A stretch of 64,000 nt of DNA from Lysobacter antibioticus HS124 (GCF_000336385.2 NZ_HG424620.1:1-64000); one strand, 5' to 3'; positions 8,304 to 17,296 are shown, counted from the stretch's first letter. Program-made: numbers and translations. Notes: a model not told the origin generated them from the letters alone.

Positions 8304-9578
8304 TTACCAGTAGAACTGGACGCGCGCGGTGATGATGTTCGGGCTGTCGTCGACCACGCGGTTGAAGGTGCGGTTGTTGTAGCGCGGGTTCTGCGAATAG
8401 GTCGCGCTGGTGCGGCCGATGTACTTGGAGCTGTCGACCATCGAGTAATCGAGCATGAACTTGAAGTTCGAGCGCCAGTACCAGTTCACGCCGACGGTCC
8501 AGGCGTCCATTTCGCCGCCGAGCACGCCGGCGACGATCGGCGCCGCGGTGGGCGTCGCGCCGGGGCGCAGCGAGCCGTCGTTGAGGTCGATCTTGTCGTA
8601 GCGCACGCCGACCTGCCACATGCCGCTGGCGGGTTCGTCGGGCAGCGGGGTGGTCGGCACGCCGGCCTTGTAGCCCCAAGTTTCGCCGGTGATGTTCCAC
8701 ACGCCGCTGACGTACCAGCTGTCGCCGGTGAACTTCTTGCCCGGCTGCGAGCTGGCGCGGGTCGCGTAGCGGTCGAACTCCGAACGCATGTACTCGGCCT
8801 GCAGCTTGAACGGACCGCGCACCCACAGCGCTTCGGCGCCGATGGTGTTCTGGCGGTCGACGTTGAGCATGTTGCCGGTGTCGACCAGGCGGCCCGCGGC
8901 CAGGTCGGCCTGCGGACGGGTGCGGATGCGCGCGGTGTCGGCGTCGGTGTCGAGGTCGACGTAGGACAGGCCGAAGTGCAGCAGGTTGCCCTTCTCGTTG
9001 ATCGGGGCGAAGGTGCCGCGCAGGCCGAAGCCGGCGCCGTGCGCCAGGTTGCGGGTCAGCTCGCGGCCGAAATAGCTGGCGGTGATGCTCCAGTCGTTGC
9101 TGCCGTAGCTGTAGGCGGCGCCGAGACGGCGCGCGACGCCGAAGGTGTTGGTGACCATCGCCTTGGAGACGAAGTCGTTGTTCTTGGTCGAGGACAGCTC
9201 TTCCAGGCTGTTGGGCTGCTTGAACTGGCCGACCTGGATGTAGTGGTTGCTGTCGCCGCCGAGCTTGTACTTGAGGTTGACGTCGAGGAACTTGTCGGCC
9301 TTGGCGTCGTAGCCGGCGACCCACTCGATGTTGCCCGGGCCCTTGCCCTTGAGCACCAGTTCGGCGCGGCGCAGCTCGTTGTCGTTGTCCTTGCCGTCCG
9401 GCAGGTCGGCGTTGAGGTTCAGGACGTCGCTGTTGAAATCGTTGTAATCCGCCTGCAGCAGGCCTTCGAAGGAGACTTCGGAGTCGCCGATGACGTCCAG
9501 CGCGACTTCGGCATGCGCGGCCGGAGCGGCCAGCGCGGCGAGCAACGCTACGGCGAGGGTGTTACGCGAGAGTTTCAT
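8304..9578 (-). CDS. oprP: Phosphate-selective porin, OprO/OprP family
   Basis: 424 residues with a signal peptide (MKLSRNTLAVALLAALAAPA then AHAEVALD). The body is a series of alternating amphipathic strands with many aromatic/Tyr ends. It ends RVQFYW, the C-terminal aromatic signature recognised by the BAM assembly machinery. OprO/OprP porins form anion or phosphate selective trimeric channels in the outer membrane. Features such as FEGLLQADYNDF, ELRRAELVLKGKGPGNIEW and GQFKQPNSLEEL fit the family. Position at the head of the pst block and a weak PHO-like site upstream support induction by phosphate limitation. Selectivity for phosphate versus polyphosphate cannot be read. Confidence 0.9.
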   Translation of the reverse strand: MKLSRNTLAVALLAALAAPAAHAEVALDVIGDSEVSFEGLLQADYNDFNSDVLNLNADLPDGKDNDNELRRAELVLKGKGPGNIEWVAGYDAKADKFLDVNLKYKLGGDSNHYIQVGQFKQPNSLEELSSTKNNDFVSKAMVTNTFGVARRLGAAYSYGSNDWSITASYFGRELTRNLAHGAGFGLRGTFAPINEKGNLLHFGLSYVDLDTDADTARIRTRPQADLAAGRLVDTGNMLNVDRQNTIGAEALWVRGPFKLQAEYMRSEFDRYATRASSQPGKKFTGDSWYVSGVWNITGETWGYKAGVPTTPLPDEPASGMWQVGVRYDKIDLNDGSLRPGATPTAAPIVAGVLGGEMDAWTVGVNWYWRSNFKFMLDYSMVDSSKYIGRTSATYSQNPRYNNRTFNRVVDDSPNIITARVQFYW

Positions 9579-9621
9579 GGTCTAGCCCTGAGGCGTGGAG
9601 TGATGGCGCGCAGGCTAGGGT

Positions 9622-9646
9622 GTGAAAGTTGCGTAAATGTGACAGA
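9622..9646 (-). promoter_or_regulatory. Weak PHO-box-like site before the porin
   Basis: On the minus strand CTGTCACATTTACGCAAC begins with a perfect CTGTCAC half-site, followed 11 bases later by a poor second half (ACGCAAC). It lies about 50 bases upstream of the porin start. It is less convincing than the sites at 6622 and 8191. Confidence 0.4.
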
Positions 9647-9723
9647 TCTGACTTATTTCGCCGGCGTGACCGCGCGATGACGCCGGCGCAACCGCCGTGC
9701 GTCGAATCCGATTCCCTTGCGAA

Positions 9724-10680
9724 TCAGGCGGCTACGGGCTCCGGCTCGCCCGGCGTCTTGTCGGTAAAGCGGCACAGGTCGCGGATCGCGCAGTGCGGGC
9801 AATCGGGCTTGCGCGCCTTGCAGACGTAACGTCCGTGCAAGATCAGCCAGTGGTGCGCGTCCTGCAGGTACTCCGCCGGCACGGCTTTCAGCAGCGCGTC
9901 CTCGACCGCGCGCACGTCCTTGCCCGGCGCCAGGCCGGTGCGGTTGGCGACGCGGAAGATGTGGGTGTCGACCGCCATGGTCGGTTCGCCGAAAGCGGTG
10001 TTGAGGACCACGTTGGCGGTCTTGCGGCCGACGCCGGGCAGGGCTTCGAGCGCGGCGCGGTCGCGCGGCACCTCGCCTCCGTGGCGTTCCAGCAGTTGTT
10101 GCGAGAGCGCCACCACGTTCGCCGCCTTGGTATTGAACAGGCCGATGGTGGCGATGTACGGCTTGAGCCCTTCGACGCCGAGCGCGGCGATCGCCTGCGG
10201 CGTGTTGGCGACCGGGAACAGCTTGCGCGTGGCCTTGTTGACGCCGACGTCGGTGGCCTGCGCGGACAGCGCGACCGCGACCAGCAATTCGAACGGCGTG
10301 GCGTATTCCAGCTCGGTGGTCGGGTGCGGATTGAGTTCGCGCAAACGCGAGAACATCTCCTCGGCTTCGATCGGGCTCAACCGCGGCACGCGCTTGGCGG
10401 CGCGCGGCTTGGCGGAGGCCGGGCTCGATGCCGACCCGCCCGGCTTGGCCGCTGTGCGCGGCCCTGACGGACGGGCTGTCGCCGCCTTCGGCTGCGATGC
10501 GCGGGACTTCGGCGGCGCAGCACGCGTCGCGGCCGCTTTGACCGCGCCGGTTCCGGAGCCTGCGGCTTTGGACGTCGCCGGCCGGGGCACGGCGGCTTCG
10601 GCGGAGCGAGCGGCCTTCGGCCCGGCAGCGGCGGAGGCGGAGGGGCGTGCGGGGCGCTGGCGCGAGGCGGGCTTGGGCAT
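9724..10680 (-). CDS. nth: Endonuclease III (DNA glycosylase/AP lyase)
   Basis: 318 residues from ATG 10680, against roughly 210 for typical Nth. The extra length is an N-terminal tail of about 100 residues rich in Ala, Pro, Lys and Arg. The core removes oxidised pyrimidines in base excision repair. The helix-hairpin-helix is LPGVGRKTANVV with the catalytic Lys, and the catalytic Asp is in MAVDTHIFRVANR. Four cysteines at the end (CKARKPDCPHCAIRDLC) bind the 4Fe-4S cluster. The ORF stays open to 11004, but MPKPASRQ is the first plausible start. Nearby genes give no pathway hint. Confidence 0.92.
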   Translation of the reverse strand: MPKPASRQRPARPSASAAAGPKAARSAEAAVPRPATSKAAGSGTGAVKAAATRAAPPKSRASQPKAATARPSGPRTAAKPGGSASSPASAKPRAAKRVPRLSPIEAEEMFSRLRELNPHPTTELEYATPFELLVAVALSAQATDVGVNKATRKLFPVANTPQAIAALGVEGLKPYIATIGLFNTKAANVVALSQQLLERHGGEVPRDRAALEALPGVGRKTANVVLNTAFGEPTMAVDTHIFRVANRTGLAPGKDVRAVEDALLKAVPAEYLQDAHHWLILHGRYVCKARKPDCPHCAIRDLCRFTDKTPGEPEPVAA

Positions 10681-10715
10681 GCGGTCGATGCGAAGGCAGT
10701 GGACGGGGGAACGGT

Positions 10716-11147
10716 TCAGTCCGGCGGCCGGCCGGCGGCTTTCGCCTTGGCCCGGGCCAAGGCCGCGGCGGCCGCGGCGGGCAGCGCGGGGCGTGGCGGT
10801 GCGGCCGCGGCCACAGGGGCCTGCGGCGCAGAGGCTTCTGCGGCCGCGGCGGCCGCCGCCGGTGCACCGGTGCGCTGCGCGGCCCGTTCGGCGGCGCGGC
10901 GCTGCAAGCGGGTTTCGCGTGCCCGGTAGCGCTCGCGCGCGGCCAGCGCACGCAGGCGCGCGTCGCGCGCGGTGCGCAGGCGCTGGCGGCACTCCGGTGC
11001 GCACTGCGCGCAGTCGGGGGCGAGCGGGCCGGCCAGGCCCAGCTCCAGGGCCCGGTCGAGATCGTCCGCGGCCAGGGCCAGGACGATCGCGTGCGCGGCG
11101 GCCGCGTCGGCGACGCAGCCGCAGCGGCAGGACACGGGCGCGGTCAT
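10716..11147 (-). CDS. Hypothetical protein, Cys-containing N-terminus and Ala-rich tail
   Basis: 143 residues from ATG 11147 (MTAPVSCRCGCVADAAAAHA). The first part has the cysteine clusters CRCGC and CAQCAPEC, which might bind a metal. A basic helical stretch (RTARDARLRALAARERYRAR) follows, then an Ala/Pro-rich tail ending KAAGRPPD. It lies 11 bases after the crotonase gene and 35 bases before nth on the same strand, so the three are probably co-transcribed. I do not recognise a family and assign no function. Confidence 0.65.
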   Translation of the reverse strand: MTAPVSCRCGCVADAAAAHAIVLALAADDLDRALELGLAGPLAPDCAQCAPECRQRLRTARDARLRALAARERYRARETRLQRRAAERAAQRTGAPAAAAAAAEASAPQAPVAAAAPPRPALPAAAAAALARAKAKAAGRPPD

Positions 11148-11158
11148 TGCGGCGCGGC

Positions 11159-11941
11159 TCAGCGGCCGGCGAAGGCCGGCTTGCGGCGTTCCAGGAACGC
11201 GCCGGTGCCTTCGCGCATGTCCTCGGTCGAGAACATCAGGCCGAACTGCGCGGTTTCGTATTCCAGGCCTTCCTCGATCCCGCATTCGCCGCCGACCGCG
11301 ACGCAGTCGAGCACGCCGCGCAGGGCCAGCGGCGCCGAGGCGGCGAGCTGGTCGGCCAGCTTGTAGGTTTCCGCTTCCAGCTCCGCCGCCGGCACCACCC
11401 GGTTGACGATGCCCAACTGCTGGGCGCGGGCCGCGTCGATCGGCGCGCCGAGCAGGCACAGCTCCAGGGTCGCTGCGCGCCCGGCCAGGCGCAGCAGGCG
11501 CTGGGTGCCGCCGAACCCGGGGATCAGGCCCAGATTGACTTCGGGCTGGCCGACCTTGGCGCTGTCGGCGGCGATGCGCAGATGGCAGCCCATCGCCAGT
11601 TCCAGGCCGCCGCCGAGGGCGAAGCCGTTGATCATGCCGATGACGGGCTTGGGCATTTTCTCGATCCGGCGCATCAGCTTCTGCCCGCGCAGGGAGAAAT
11701 CGCGGCCCTGGACCGGGCTGAGGCCGTTCATTTCGGCGATGTCGGCGCCGGCGACGAAGGCCTTGGGGCCGGCGCCGGTCAGGATCACCGCGCGTACCGC
11801 CGGATCGGCCGCGGCGGCTTCGAAGGCGGCCAGCAGGGCGTCCAGGGTCGCGGCGTTGAGCGCGTTCAGCTTGTCGGGGCGATTGACGGTGATCTGGCGC
11901 ACGGCGCCGCGATCGGCGATCAGCAGGGGCGATTCGGTCAT
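11159..11941 (-). CDS. Enoyl-CoA hydratase / crotonase family protein
   Basis: 260 residues, the classical crotonase length. The oxyanion-hole region is KAFVAGADIAEM, and both catalytic glutamates are present: GGGLELAMGCHLRIA and QPEVNLGLIPGFGGTQRL. This is the full two-Glu set of short-chain enoyl-CoA hydratase, which adds water to trans-2-enoyl-CoA in fatty acid or amino acid breakdown. It ends REGTGAFLERRKPAFAGR, typical of PaaF/FadB1-like hydratases. Exact substrate is open. It is first of a minus-strand group with the hypothetical gene and nth. Confidence 0.93.
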   Translation of the reverse strand: MTESPLLIADRGAVRQITVNRPDKLNALNAATLDALLAAFEAAAADPAVRAVILTGAGPKAFVAGADIAEMNGLSPVQGRDFSLRGQKLMRRIEKMPKPVIGMINGFALGGGLELAMGCHLRIAADSAKVGQPEVNLGLIPGFGGTQRLLRLAGRAATLELCLLGAPIDAARAQQLGIVNRVVPAAELEAETYKLADQLAASAPLALRGVLDCVAVGGECGIEEGLEYETAQFGLMFSTEDMREGTGAFLERRKPAFAGR

Positions 11942-12181
11942 GTGATGGCCGTTGGAGTTCGGGAAAGGGGAACGGGCGCGGCGGCCACGGAACTCTGCGC
12001 CCGCGGCGCGGTCACAGCGGGGCGGCGTCAGTGGCGGTTAAGCGCTGCCGCCGGTATCCTAACCCGTCCTGTCGGCCGCATACGACCGAGCCAGGGCTTT
12101 CAAATCGGGACAGGTTGACGATGTCCCCAGCCGATCGGGGCGGCGCAGGTCGCCCCGTGCCATTAGCGGAGATTCCACCGA

Positions 12182-12868
12182 ATGAAGTTGCGTCTGATTG
12201 CTGCCGCCGTTGCGGCCCTGGCTCTGACCGCCGGCAACGCCGTCGCGCAGGACACTTCTACCGAGAAGGGCAAGCTGAGCTATGCGCTCGGTTACGACCT
12301 CGGCCGCAATGCCGTGGAAAGCGGCGAACAGGTCGACGTGAACACCATCGTCAAGGGTCTGCAGGACGGCTACGCCAAGAAGCAGCCGTCGGTGCCGGTC
12401 GACCAGCTGCGCACTGCGGTTCAGAACATGCAGAAGCGCCAGCAGGACAAGGCCAAGGCCGAGTGGGACAAGGCCGCCGCCGAGAACAAGACCAAGAGCG
12501 ACGCCTTCATCAACGCCAACAAGTCCAAGGCCGGCGTGAAGGCCCTGCCGAGCGGCGTGCAGTATCGCGTGATCGAAAACGGCACCGGCGCCAAGCCGAC
12601 CCAGGCCAGCACCGTGGCCCTGGAAGTCGCCGGCCCGTTCCCGTTCGGCGAGCGTCCGGCGCAGGCGCGTCCGGCCAACTCGATCCCGGCGATCAAGGTC
12701 AGCGAGATCGAGATGGCGGCGATGCGCGAAGTGCTGCTGCAGATGCCGACCGGCTCGAAGTGGGAAGTGACCCTGCCGGCCGACAAGGCCTACGGCGCCG
12801 ACCCGCGCACCCCGTTCCCGCCGAACGTCGCGGTGCAGTTCGAGATCAAGCTGGTCAGCGTCAAGTAA
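12182..12868 (+). CDS. FKBP-type peptidyl-prolyl isomerase-like exported protein, Mip-like
   Basis: 228 residues with a signal peptide (MKLRLIAAAVAALALTAGNA then VAQDTS). An N-terminal Mip/FkpA-type dimerisation domain follows (KLSYALGYDLGRNA, VNTIVKGLQDGY) with a long helix of Lys/Ala/Gln (about 75-115). The C-terminal domain starts GVQYRVIENGTGAKPT and ends QMPTGSKWEVTLPADKAYGA..FPPNVAVQFEIKLVSV, as in FKBP. The middle of the FKBP fold is abnormal: the usual VHYTG.L.DG..FD.S block is replaced by VALEVAGPFPFGERPAQARP. Isomerase activity is therefore doubtful, and chaperone function is likelier. A strong terminator follows. Confidence 0.85.
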   Translation: MKLRLIAAAVAALALTAGNAVAQDTSTEKGKLSYALGYDLGRNAVESGEQVDVNTIVKGLQDGYAKKQPSVPVDQLRTAVQNMQKRQQDKAKAEWDKAAAENKTKSDAFINANKSKAGVKALPSGVQYRVIENGTGAKPTQASTVALEVAGPFPFGERPAQARPANSIPAIKVSEIEMAAMREVLLQMPTGSKWEVTLPADKAYGADPRTPFPPNVAVQFEIKLVSVK

Positions 12869-12887
12869 GACCCGCTCAGCAGTACCC

Positions 12888-12921
12888 ACTTGCGCCGGCT
12901 CGTCCGGCGCAAGTCGTTTTT
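12888..12921 (+). terminator. Intrinsic terminator after the FKBP-like gene
   Basis: An 11-bp stem ACTTGCGCCGG/CCGGCGCAAGT with a 5-base loop, followed by CGTTTTT. Confidence 0.92.
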
Positions 12922-12998
12922 GCGGCCGGCCCGGCCGGCCGCTGCATTCGCCAAGCGCGCCGGCTGCTCCGGGCGGCGCCGCGAGGCACAATGGCCGC

Positions 12999-13199
12999 AT
13001 GGCCAGAGTGGACGACATGACGACTTTCCGCGCGGTGCTGAGCCCCTGCATCGGCATCTGCCAACTCGGCGACGACGGCCTGTGCCAGGGCTGCCTGCGC
13101 ACCACGGCCGAGATCGCGCGCTGGTCGCAAATGAACGACGACGAGCGCCTGCGCCTGATGGAGCAGGTGCTGCCGTTGCGCGAAACGGGCCGGCGATGA
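12999..13199 (+). CDS. DUF1289 family small protein
   Basis: 66 residues (60 if the ATG at 13017, MTTFRAVLSP, is used; I cannot decide). The DUF1289 signature is clear: SPCIGICQLGDDGLCQGCLR then TTAEIARWSQM, with four cysteines likely binding a metal and the RT.EI..W pair. Its biochemical role is not known. It overlaps the following Nudix gene by ATGA (13196-13199), so the two are translationally coupled. Confidence 0.88.
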   Translation: MARVDDMTTFRAVLSPCIGICQLGDDGLCQGCLRTTAEIARWSQMNDDERLRLMEQVLPLRETGRR

Positions 13200-13858
13200 G
13201 CGGGGCCGCGCCCGCCGGCGGCTTCGGCGCCGATTTCCTCGTCGCCGACTCGCGCGCCCGCATCCGCCTGTTGGCGGCGCTGCATCCGCTGGATGCCGCG
13301 CCGGAGAGCGACGGCTGGAACCTCGACGACCTCAGCGGCCTGCTGCCCGAGGACGCGCTGCGCGCGCAGGCGGCGGTGCTGGTCGGCCTGGTGCCGCGCG
13401 GCGACGGCGTGCAGGTGTTGCTGACCCGGCGCACCGACGGCCTGCGCCAGCACGGCGGCCAGGTCAGCTTCCCCGGCGGCCGCATCGAGCCGGACGATGC
13501 CGACGCGGTGGCTGCGGCCTTGCGCGAAACCGAAGAGGAGATCGGCGTGCCGGGCGCGCTGATCGCGCCGCTGGGCTTTCTCGACCCGCTGGTCACCATC
13601 ACCGGTTTCCGCGTGCTGCCGTTGGTGGCGACGATCGATCCGGGCTATGTCGCGCGGCCGGATCCGAACGAGGTCGCCGAGGTGTTCGAAGTGCCGCTGG
13701 CGTTCCTGCTCGACCCCGGCAACCTCACCACCCGCACCCTCGACTACAAGGGGCGCGCGCGTCACGTGCTCGAGTACCGCTGGCCGAGCCAGCGCATCTG
13801 GGGCGCGACCGCTTCGATGCTGTTGAACCTGCGGCAACGACTGGAGACGATCCGATGA
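13196..13858 (+). CDS. nudL: Nudix hydrolase, CoA pyrophosphatase-like (NudL type)
   Basis: 220 residues from ATG 13196. The CoA-pyrophosphatase subfamily mark is LLTRRTDGLRQHGGQVSFPG just before the Nudix box. The box reads GGRIEPDD..AVAAALRETEEEIGV; the REtxEExG core is intact while the GX5E glutamate position is Asp, common in this subgroup. The family hydrolyses CoA or its derivatives to 4'-phosphopantetheine and 3',5'-ADP. It overlaps the upstream DUF1289 gene and the downstream sulfurtransferase gene by ATGA at both ends, giving a tight three-gene operon. Confidence 0.9.
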   Translation: MSGAAPAGGFGADFLVADSRARIRLLAALHPLDAAPESDGWNLDDLSGLLPEDALRAQAAVLVGLVPRGDGVQVLLTRRTDGLRQHGGQVSFPGGRIEPDDADAVAAALRETEEEIGVPGALIAPLGFLDPLVTITGFRVLPLVATIDPGYVARPDPNEVAEVFEVPLAFLLDPGNLTTRTLDYKGRARHVLEYRWPSQRIWGATASMLLNLRQRLETIR

Positions 13859-14706
13859 TGCAGTGGACCACCCTGGTATCGGCCGAAGAGCTCGCCGCCG
13901 CGCTCGGCCGCCCGGACCTGATCGTGATCGATACCCGCACCTCGCTGACCGACCGCGCGGCCAGCGAGCAGGCTTATCGCGACGCGCACATCCCCGGCGC
14001 GCGCTACGCCGACTTGGACCGCGACCTGTCCGACCATCGCAAGCGCGGTGGCGGACGCCATCCCTGGCCGGACGCGGCCGATTTCACCGCACGCCTGGGC
14101 GAGTGGGGCATCACCCCGCAGCATCAGGTCGTCGCCTACGACAGCGCCGACGGCGCGTTGGCGGCGGCGCGGCTATGGTTCCTGCTGCGCGTGCTGGGCC
14201 ACCGGCACGTCGCCGTGCTCGACGGCGGCTGGCAGCGCTGGACCGCGCTCGGCCTGCCGACCGATGCGCAGGTGCCGGTGCCGCAGCCGACGCATTACCA
14301 GGCCGACTACGACCATCGCCGCCTGCTCGACGCGCAGGACGTGCGCGCGCTGCTGGATTCCGGCGGCCTGCTGATCGACGCCCGCGCCGGCGAGCGTTTC
14401 CGCGGCGAAGTCGAACCGCTCGACCGCGTCGCCGGCCACGTGCCGGGCGCGCGCAATCGGGCCTTTGCCGGCAATCTAGCCGACGGCCGCTTCAAGTCGC
14501 GCGAGGCGCTGGCGCAGGAGTTCGCGCCGCTGCTCGACGGCCGCGGGCCGGGCGAGGTTGCGGCGATGTGCGGGTCCGGCGTCACCGCCTGCCATCATCT
14601 GTTGGCGATGGCGCACGCCGGCTTCGACGGCGCGGCGCTGTACACCGGTTCGTGGAGCGGCTGGATCGAAGACCCGCAGCGCCCGGTCGCGACCGGCGCC
14701 GAGTGA
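13855..14706 (+). CDS. sseA: 3-mercaptopyruvate sulfurtransferase / tandem rhodanese
   Basis: 283 residues with two rhodanese domains. The first (about 5-125) has VLDGGWQRW and no active Cys. The second (about 150-278) has the active loop CGSGVTA with Cys239. CGSGVTA rather than CRKGVTA marks mercaptopyruvate sulfurtransferases, which move sulfur from 3-mercaptopyruvate to cyanide or thiol acceptors. DTRTSL, DAHIPGA and GHVPGARNR are further rhodanese motifs. It overlaps the Nudix gene by ATGA. The region after it is repeat-rich and gene-free. Confidence 0.92.
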   Translation: MMQWTTLVSAEELAAALGRPDLIVIDTRTSLTDRAASEQAYRDAHIPGARYADLDRDLSDHRKRGGGRHPWPDAADFTARLGEWGITPQHQVVAYDSADGALAAARLWFLLRVLGHRHVAVLDGGWQRWTALGLPTDAQVPVPQPTHYQADYDHRRLLDAQDVRALLDSGGLLIDARAGERFRGEVEPLDRVAGHVPGARNRAFAGNLADGRFKSREALAQEFAPLLDGRGPGEVAAMCGSGVTACHHLLAMAHAGFDGAALYTGSWSGWIEDPQRPVATGAE

Positions 14707-14741
14707 GCTTGCGGCCGCTCTCCGTCCGCTCCCGCCCGCCC

Positions 14742-15083
14742 TGTAGGATCGGCGCAAGCCGCGACCCCGGGACGCGCAGAGAACCCAACGCCGACGTCAT
14801 CGATCGAAGCCGGAAACCGTCGCGACGGGTTGGGAGCGACGCAACTCGCGACCGCCATCCTTCACTCTAGCCGCGCGTTGTCGCCTGTCCCTGTGTAGGA
14901 GCAGCGCAAGCCGCGACCGCGTCCTTTCGGCCTCGCGGCGCGTATCGTTCGCCGGCCTCTGAAGCTTCAAAGCAACCCTTCCGTCCGCGTCCTGTGCCCC
15001 GCTGTAGGAGCGGCGTAAGCCGCGACCCCGGGACGCGCAGAGAAATCGACGCCTTCGCCATCGATCGAAGCCCGAAACCGTAG
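14742..15083. repeat. REP-like intergenic repeats (TGTAGGAGCGGCGCAAGCC type)
   Basis: Copies of TGTAGGAGCGGCGYAAGCCG then CGACC occur at 14742-14767, 14893-14917 and 15003-15027, with degenerate ones at 15493-15517 and 15553-15577. Each has an internal inverted repeat (GCGGC..GCCGC). The first and third are followed by the same tail (CCGGGACGCGCAGAGA and CATCGATCGAAGC), making an 80-base duplication. Confidence 0.8.
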
Positions 15084-15369
15084 CGCCGGCGTCTATGGAC
15101 AAAAGCTCTAAAGCAAAGTTTCCGTCCGCAGGCGGCCGGGTGACTTTCTTTGTCCAAGGCGACAACGTCCTACTGGATTTCCTCCGCCAAAAGTAACCAA
15201 AGAAAACGCCGTGGCTGTTTTCGGATCAAGAGCCACTATGGGACGTGGCTTGCGCGGGGCTGCTCGCACAGGCCCTCCGTGGCCTGGCTGCGCACGGCCC
15301 GCCTCCCTGCGGGCCGCCCTGCGGGGCTTCAGGGCGTTCTCGCGAGATCGCTGCGGCGCCAAGCTCTTT

Positions 15370-15447
<78 letters not shown>

Positions 15448-15825
15448 GCGGAAGCACAAACGCAACGGACTTCGTTGCGTTACCGCTCGAGGGGTAGGCG
15501 CGGCGCAAGCCGCGACCGTCATGCGTCGTTCTTGCCGCGCGCTTCCCGTGTCTCTGCAAGAGCGACGGAAGTCGCGATAGGGACTGTGCAGCGACTCTTC
15601 GGCCGCTGTCGGCGTGCCAAGCAAGCGCAGTGCGAAGACGGAATTTTGGCGCGGCATCGCCGACAACCCGCAGCCGTGCCCTGACGGCATCCCCACCCGC
15701 GCTGTGTTGCGACTTGACGAAATAAGCGCATTCCATTTCGTCATTAATGTGCTTGGAGTCGCGTAATCGCTGCGTCACAGGCCACGCCCATTCTTGCGCG
15801 CACTCTTACAGGGGGAGTGCGCATC

Positions 15826-17169
15826 ATGCTGCGCCCGTTTTTGCGCTCGTTCGTGTTGTGGCCACTGTTATTCGCGCCGGCGCTCGTCGTGCAGGCCCAG
15901 GAGGCCGAACGCGTCCGCATCCACGGTTCGCATACGCTGGCTTATGCGTTGACGCCGGCGGTGGCCGAGTCCTGGCTGCGCGATATCGGCTACACCGGCA
16001 TCCGCCGCAGTCGTCCGCGCGCCGAGCTGACCGAAATCCACGCGGTGCGCGACGGGCTGCCGCTGGTGGTGGAGATCGCGTCCAGTGATTCGGCGCGCGG
16101 CTTCGCCGACCTGGTCGAAGGCCGTGCGCAGATCGCGATGATGACCCGGCGCCCGAACGCGGCCGAACTCGAGGCCGGTTGGCAACTCGGCGACCTCGCG
16201 TCGCAGGACCAGGAGTTCGCGGTCGCGCTCGACGGCGTCGCGGTGGTGGTCGCGCGCGACCACCCCCTGGTTCGTCTCGACGTGACGCAGCTGCGGCGGC
16301 TGTTTTCGGGGCAGGCGCGCGACTGGCGCGAATTCGGCGCCGCGGCCGGCGAAGTGCATTTGCATCTGCTTCCGGCCGCCGGCGCGGTGCGCGACCTGAT
16401 GAACGAGCGGGTCATGCGCGGCGCCGCATTCGGCGAGGCGCAGCTGCACGTCGATGCCGAGCGCCTGGTCGCCGCAGTCGCCGCCGACCGCAACGCGATC
16501 GGCCTGATTCCGATCGGCGCGCACTACGGCGCCGGCACGCGTCCGTTGGCGATCGCCGACGGCGGCCGGGCGGTGGCGCCGACCCAGACCGAGATACTGT
16601 CCGAGGACTATCCGCTGACTCGGCGCCTGTATTTCTACGGCGGTCAGATGATGGGCGCCTTGAGCCGCAGCTTCGCCCTGTACGCGATGGCCCGCTCGGG
16701 CCAGCGCGCCGTGGCGCGCAGCGGCCATGTGGCGATGACGCTGGTTCCCGGCCGTGTCCGCCGCACCATGCTGGGACCGGCCGAGTACCGGCAACTGGTC
16801 GCCGACGCGGTCCGGTTGCCGCTGAGCCTGCGTTTCAATTTCGCCGGCGGCGGCGAAAGCGGAGTGGCCGCCAGCGTCTACGACAGCCGCACGGTGCGCG
16901 ACCTCGACCGCCTGCGCCGTTTCATGCAACTGCCGCCGAACCGGGGCCGGCGCTTGCTGGTGGTGGGCTTCGCCGACGCCAGCGCGGGCTCCAGCATGGC
17001 GGCGATGATGATGAGCAACGACCGCGCCGATCTGGTTGCGCAGGAGCTCATGACGCGCGGGCTGCGGGTGGAGCAGGCGCGCGGCATGGGCACCGCGCTG
17101 CCGCTGGCCGCGGCCGGCAGTCCCGGCGCGCGCTACCGGAACGAGCGGGTCGAGATCTGGATGCTGTGA
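15826..17169 (+). CDS. PstS-like substrate-binding domain fused to an OmpA-like domain
   Basis: 447 residues from ATG 15826, chosen because GGGGGAG lies 8 bases upstream; a GTG at 15817 would add three residues. A signal peptide (FVLWPLLFAPALVVQA) is followed by a PstS-type solute-binding domain (about 25-290): VRIHGSHTLAYALTPAVAES, IASSDSARGFADLVEGRAQI and IGLIPIGAHYG. From about 325 there is an OmpA-like domain (LPLSLRFNFAGG, LLVVGFADASAGS, SNDRADLVAQEL, YRNERVEIWM). It probably senses or binds an anion in the periplasm while attached to peptidoglycan. No transporter gene is adjacent. Known from family: such fusions are annotated as phosphate-binding/OmpA proteins; the function is not established. 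Confidence 0.82.
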   Translation: MLRPFLRSFVLWPLLFAPALVVQAQEAERVRIHGSHTLAYALTPAVAESWLRDIGYTGIRRSRPRAELTEIHAVRDGLPLVVEIASSDSARGFADLVEGRAQIAMMTRRPNAAELEAGWQLGDLASQDQEFAVALDGVAVVVARDHPLVRLDVTQLRRLFSGQARDWREFGAAAGEVHLHLLPAAGAVRDLMNERVMRGAAFGEAQLHVDAERLVAAVAADRNAIGLIPIGAHYGAGTRPLAIADGGRAVAPTQTEILSEDYPLTRRLYFYGGQMMGALSRSFALYAMARSGQRAVARSGHVAMTLVPGRVRRTMLGPAEYRQLVADAVRLPLSLRFNFAGGGESGVAASVYDSRTVRDLDRLRRFMQLPPNRGRRLLVVGFADASAGSSMAAMMMSNDRADLVAQELMTRGLRVEQARGMGTALPLAAAGSPGARYRNERVEIWML

Positions 17170-17296
17170 GCCGGGCGTTGGCGGACGGACGCAGGACGTC
17201 GGCAGGAACGGAGCCGAAAACGCTCGGAAGCGAGGTTGGCTGCTGCCGATCGCCGGCTCGCGGCGGCCGATTCCGCTGCGCCGGCATCCGGCTTGG

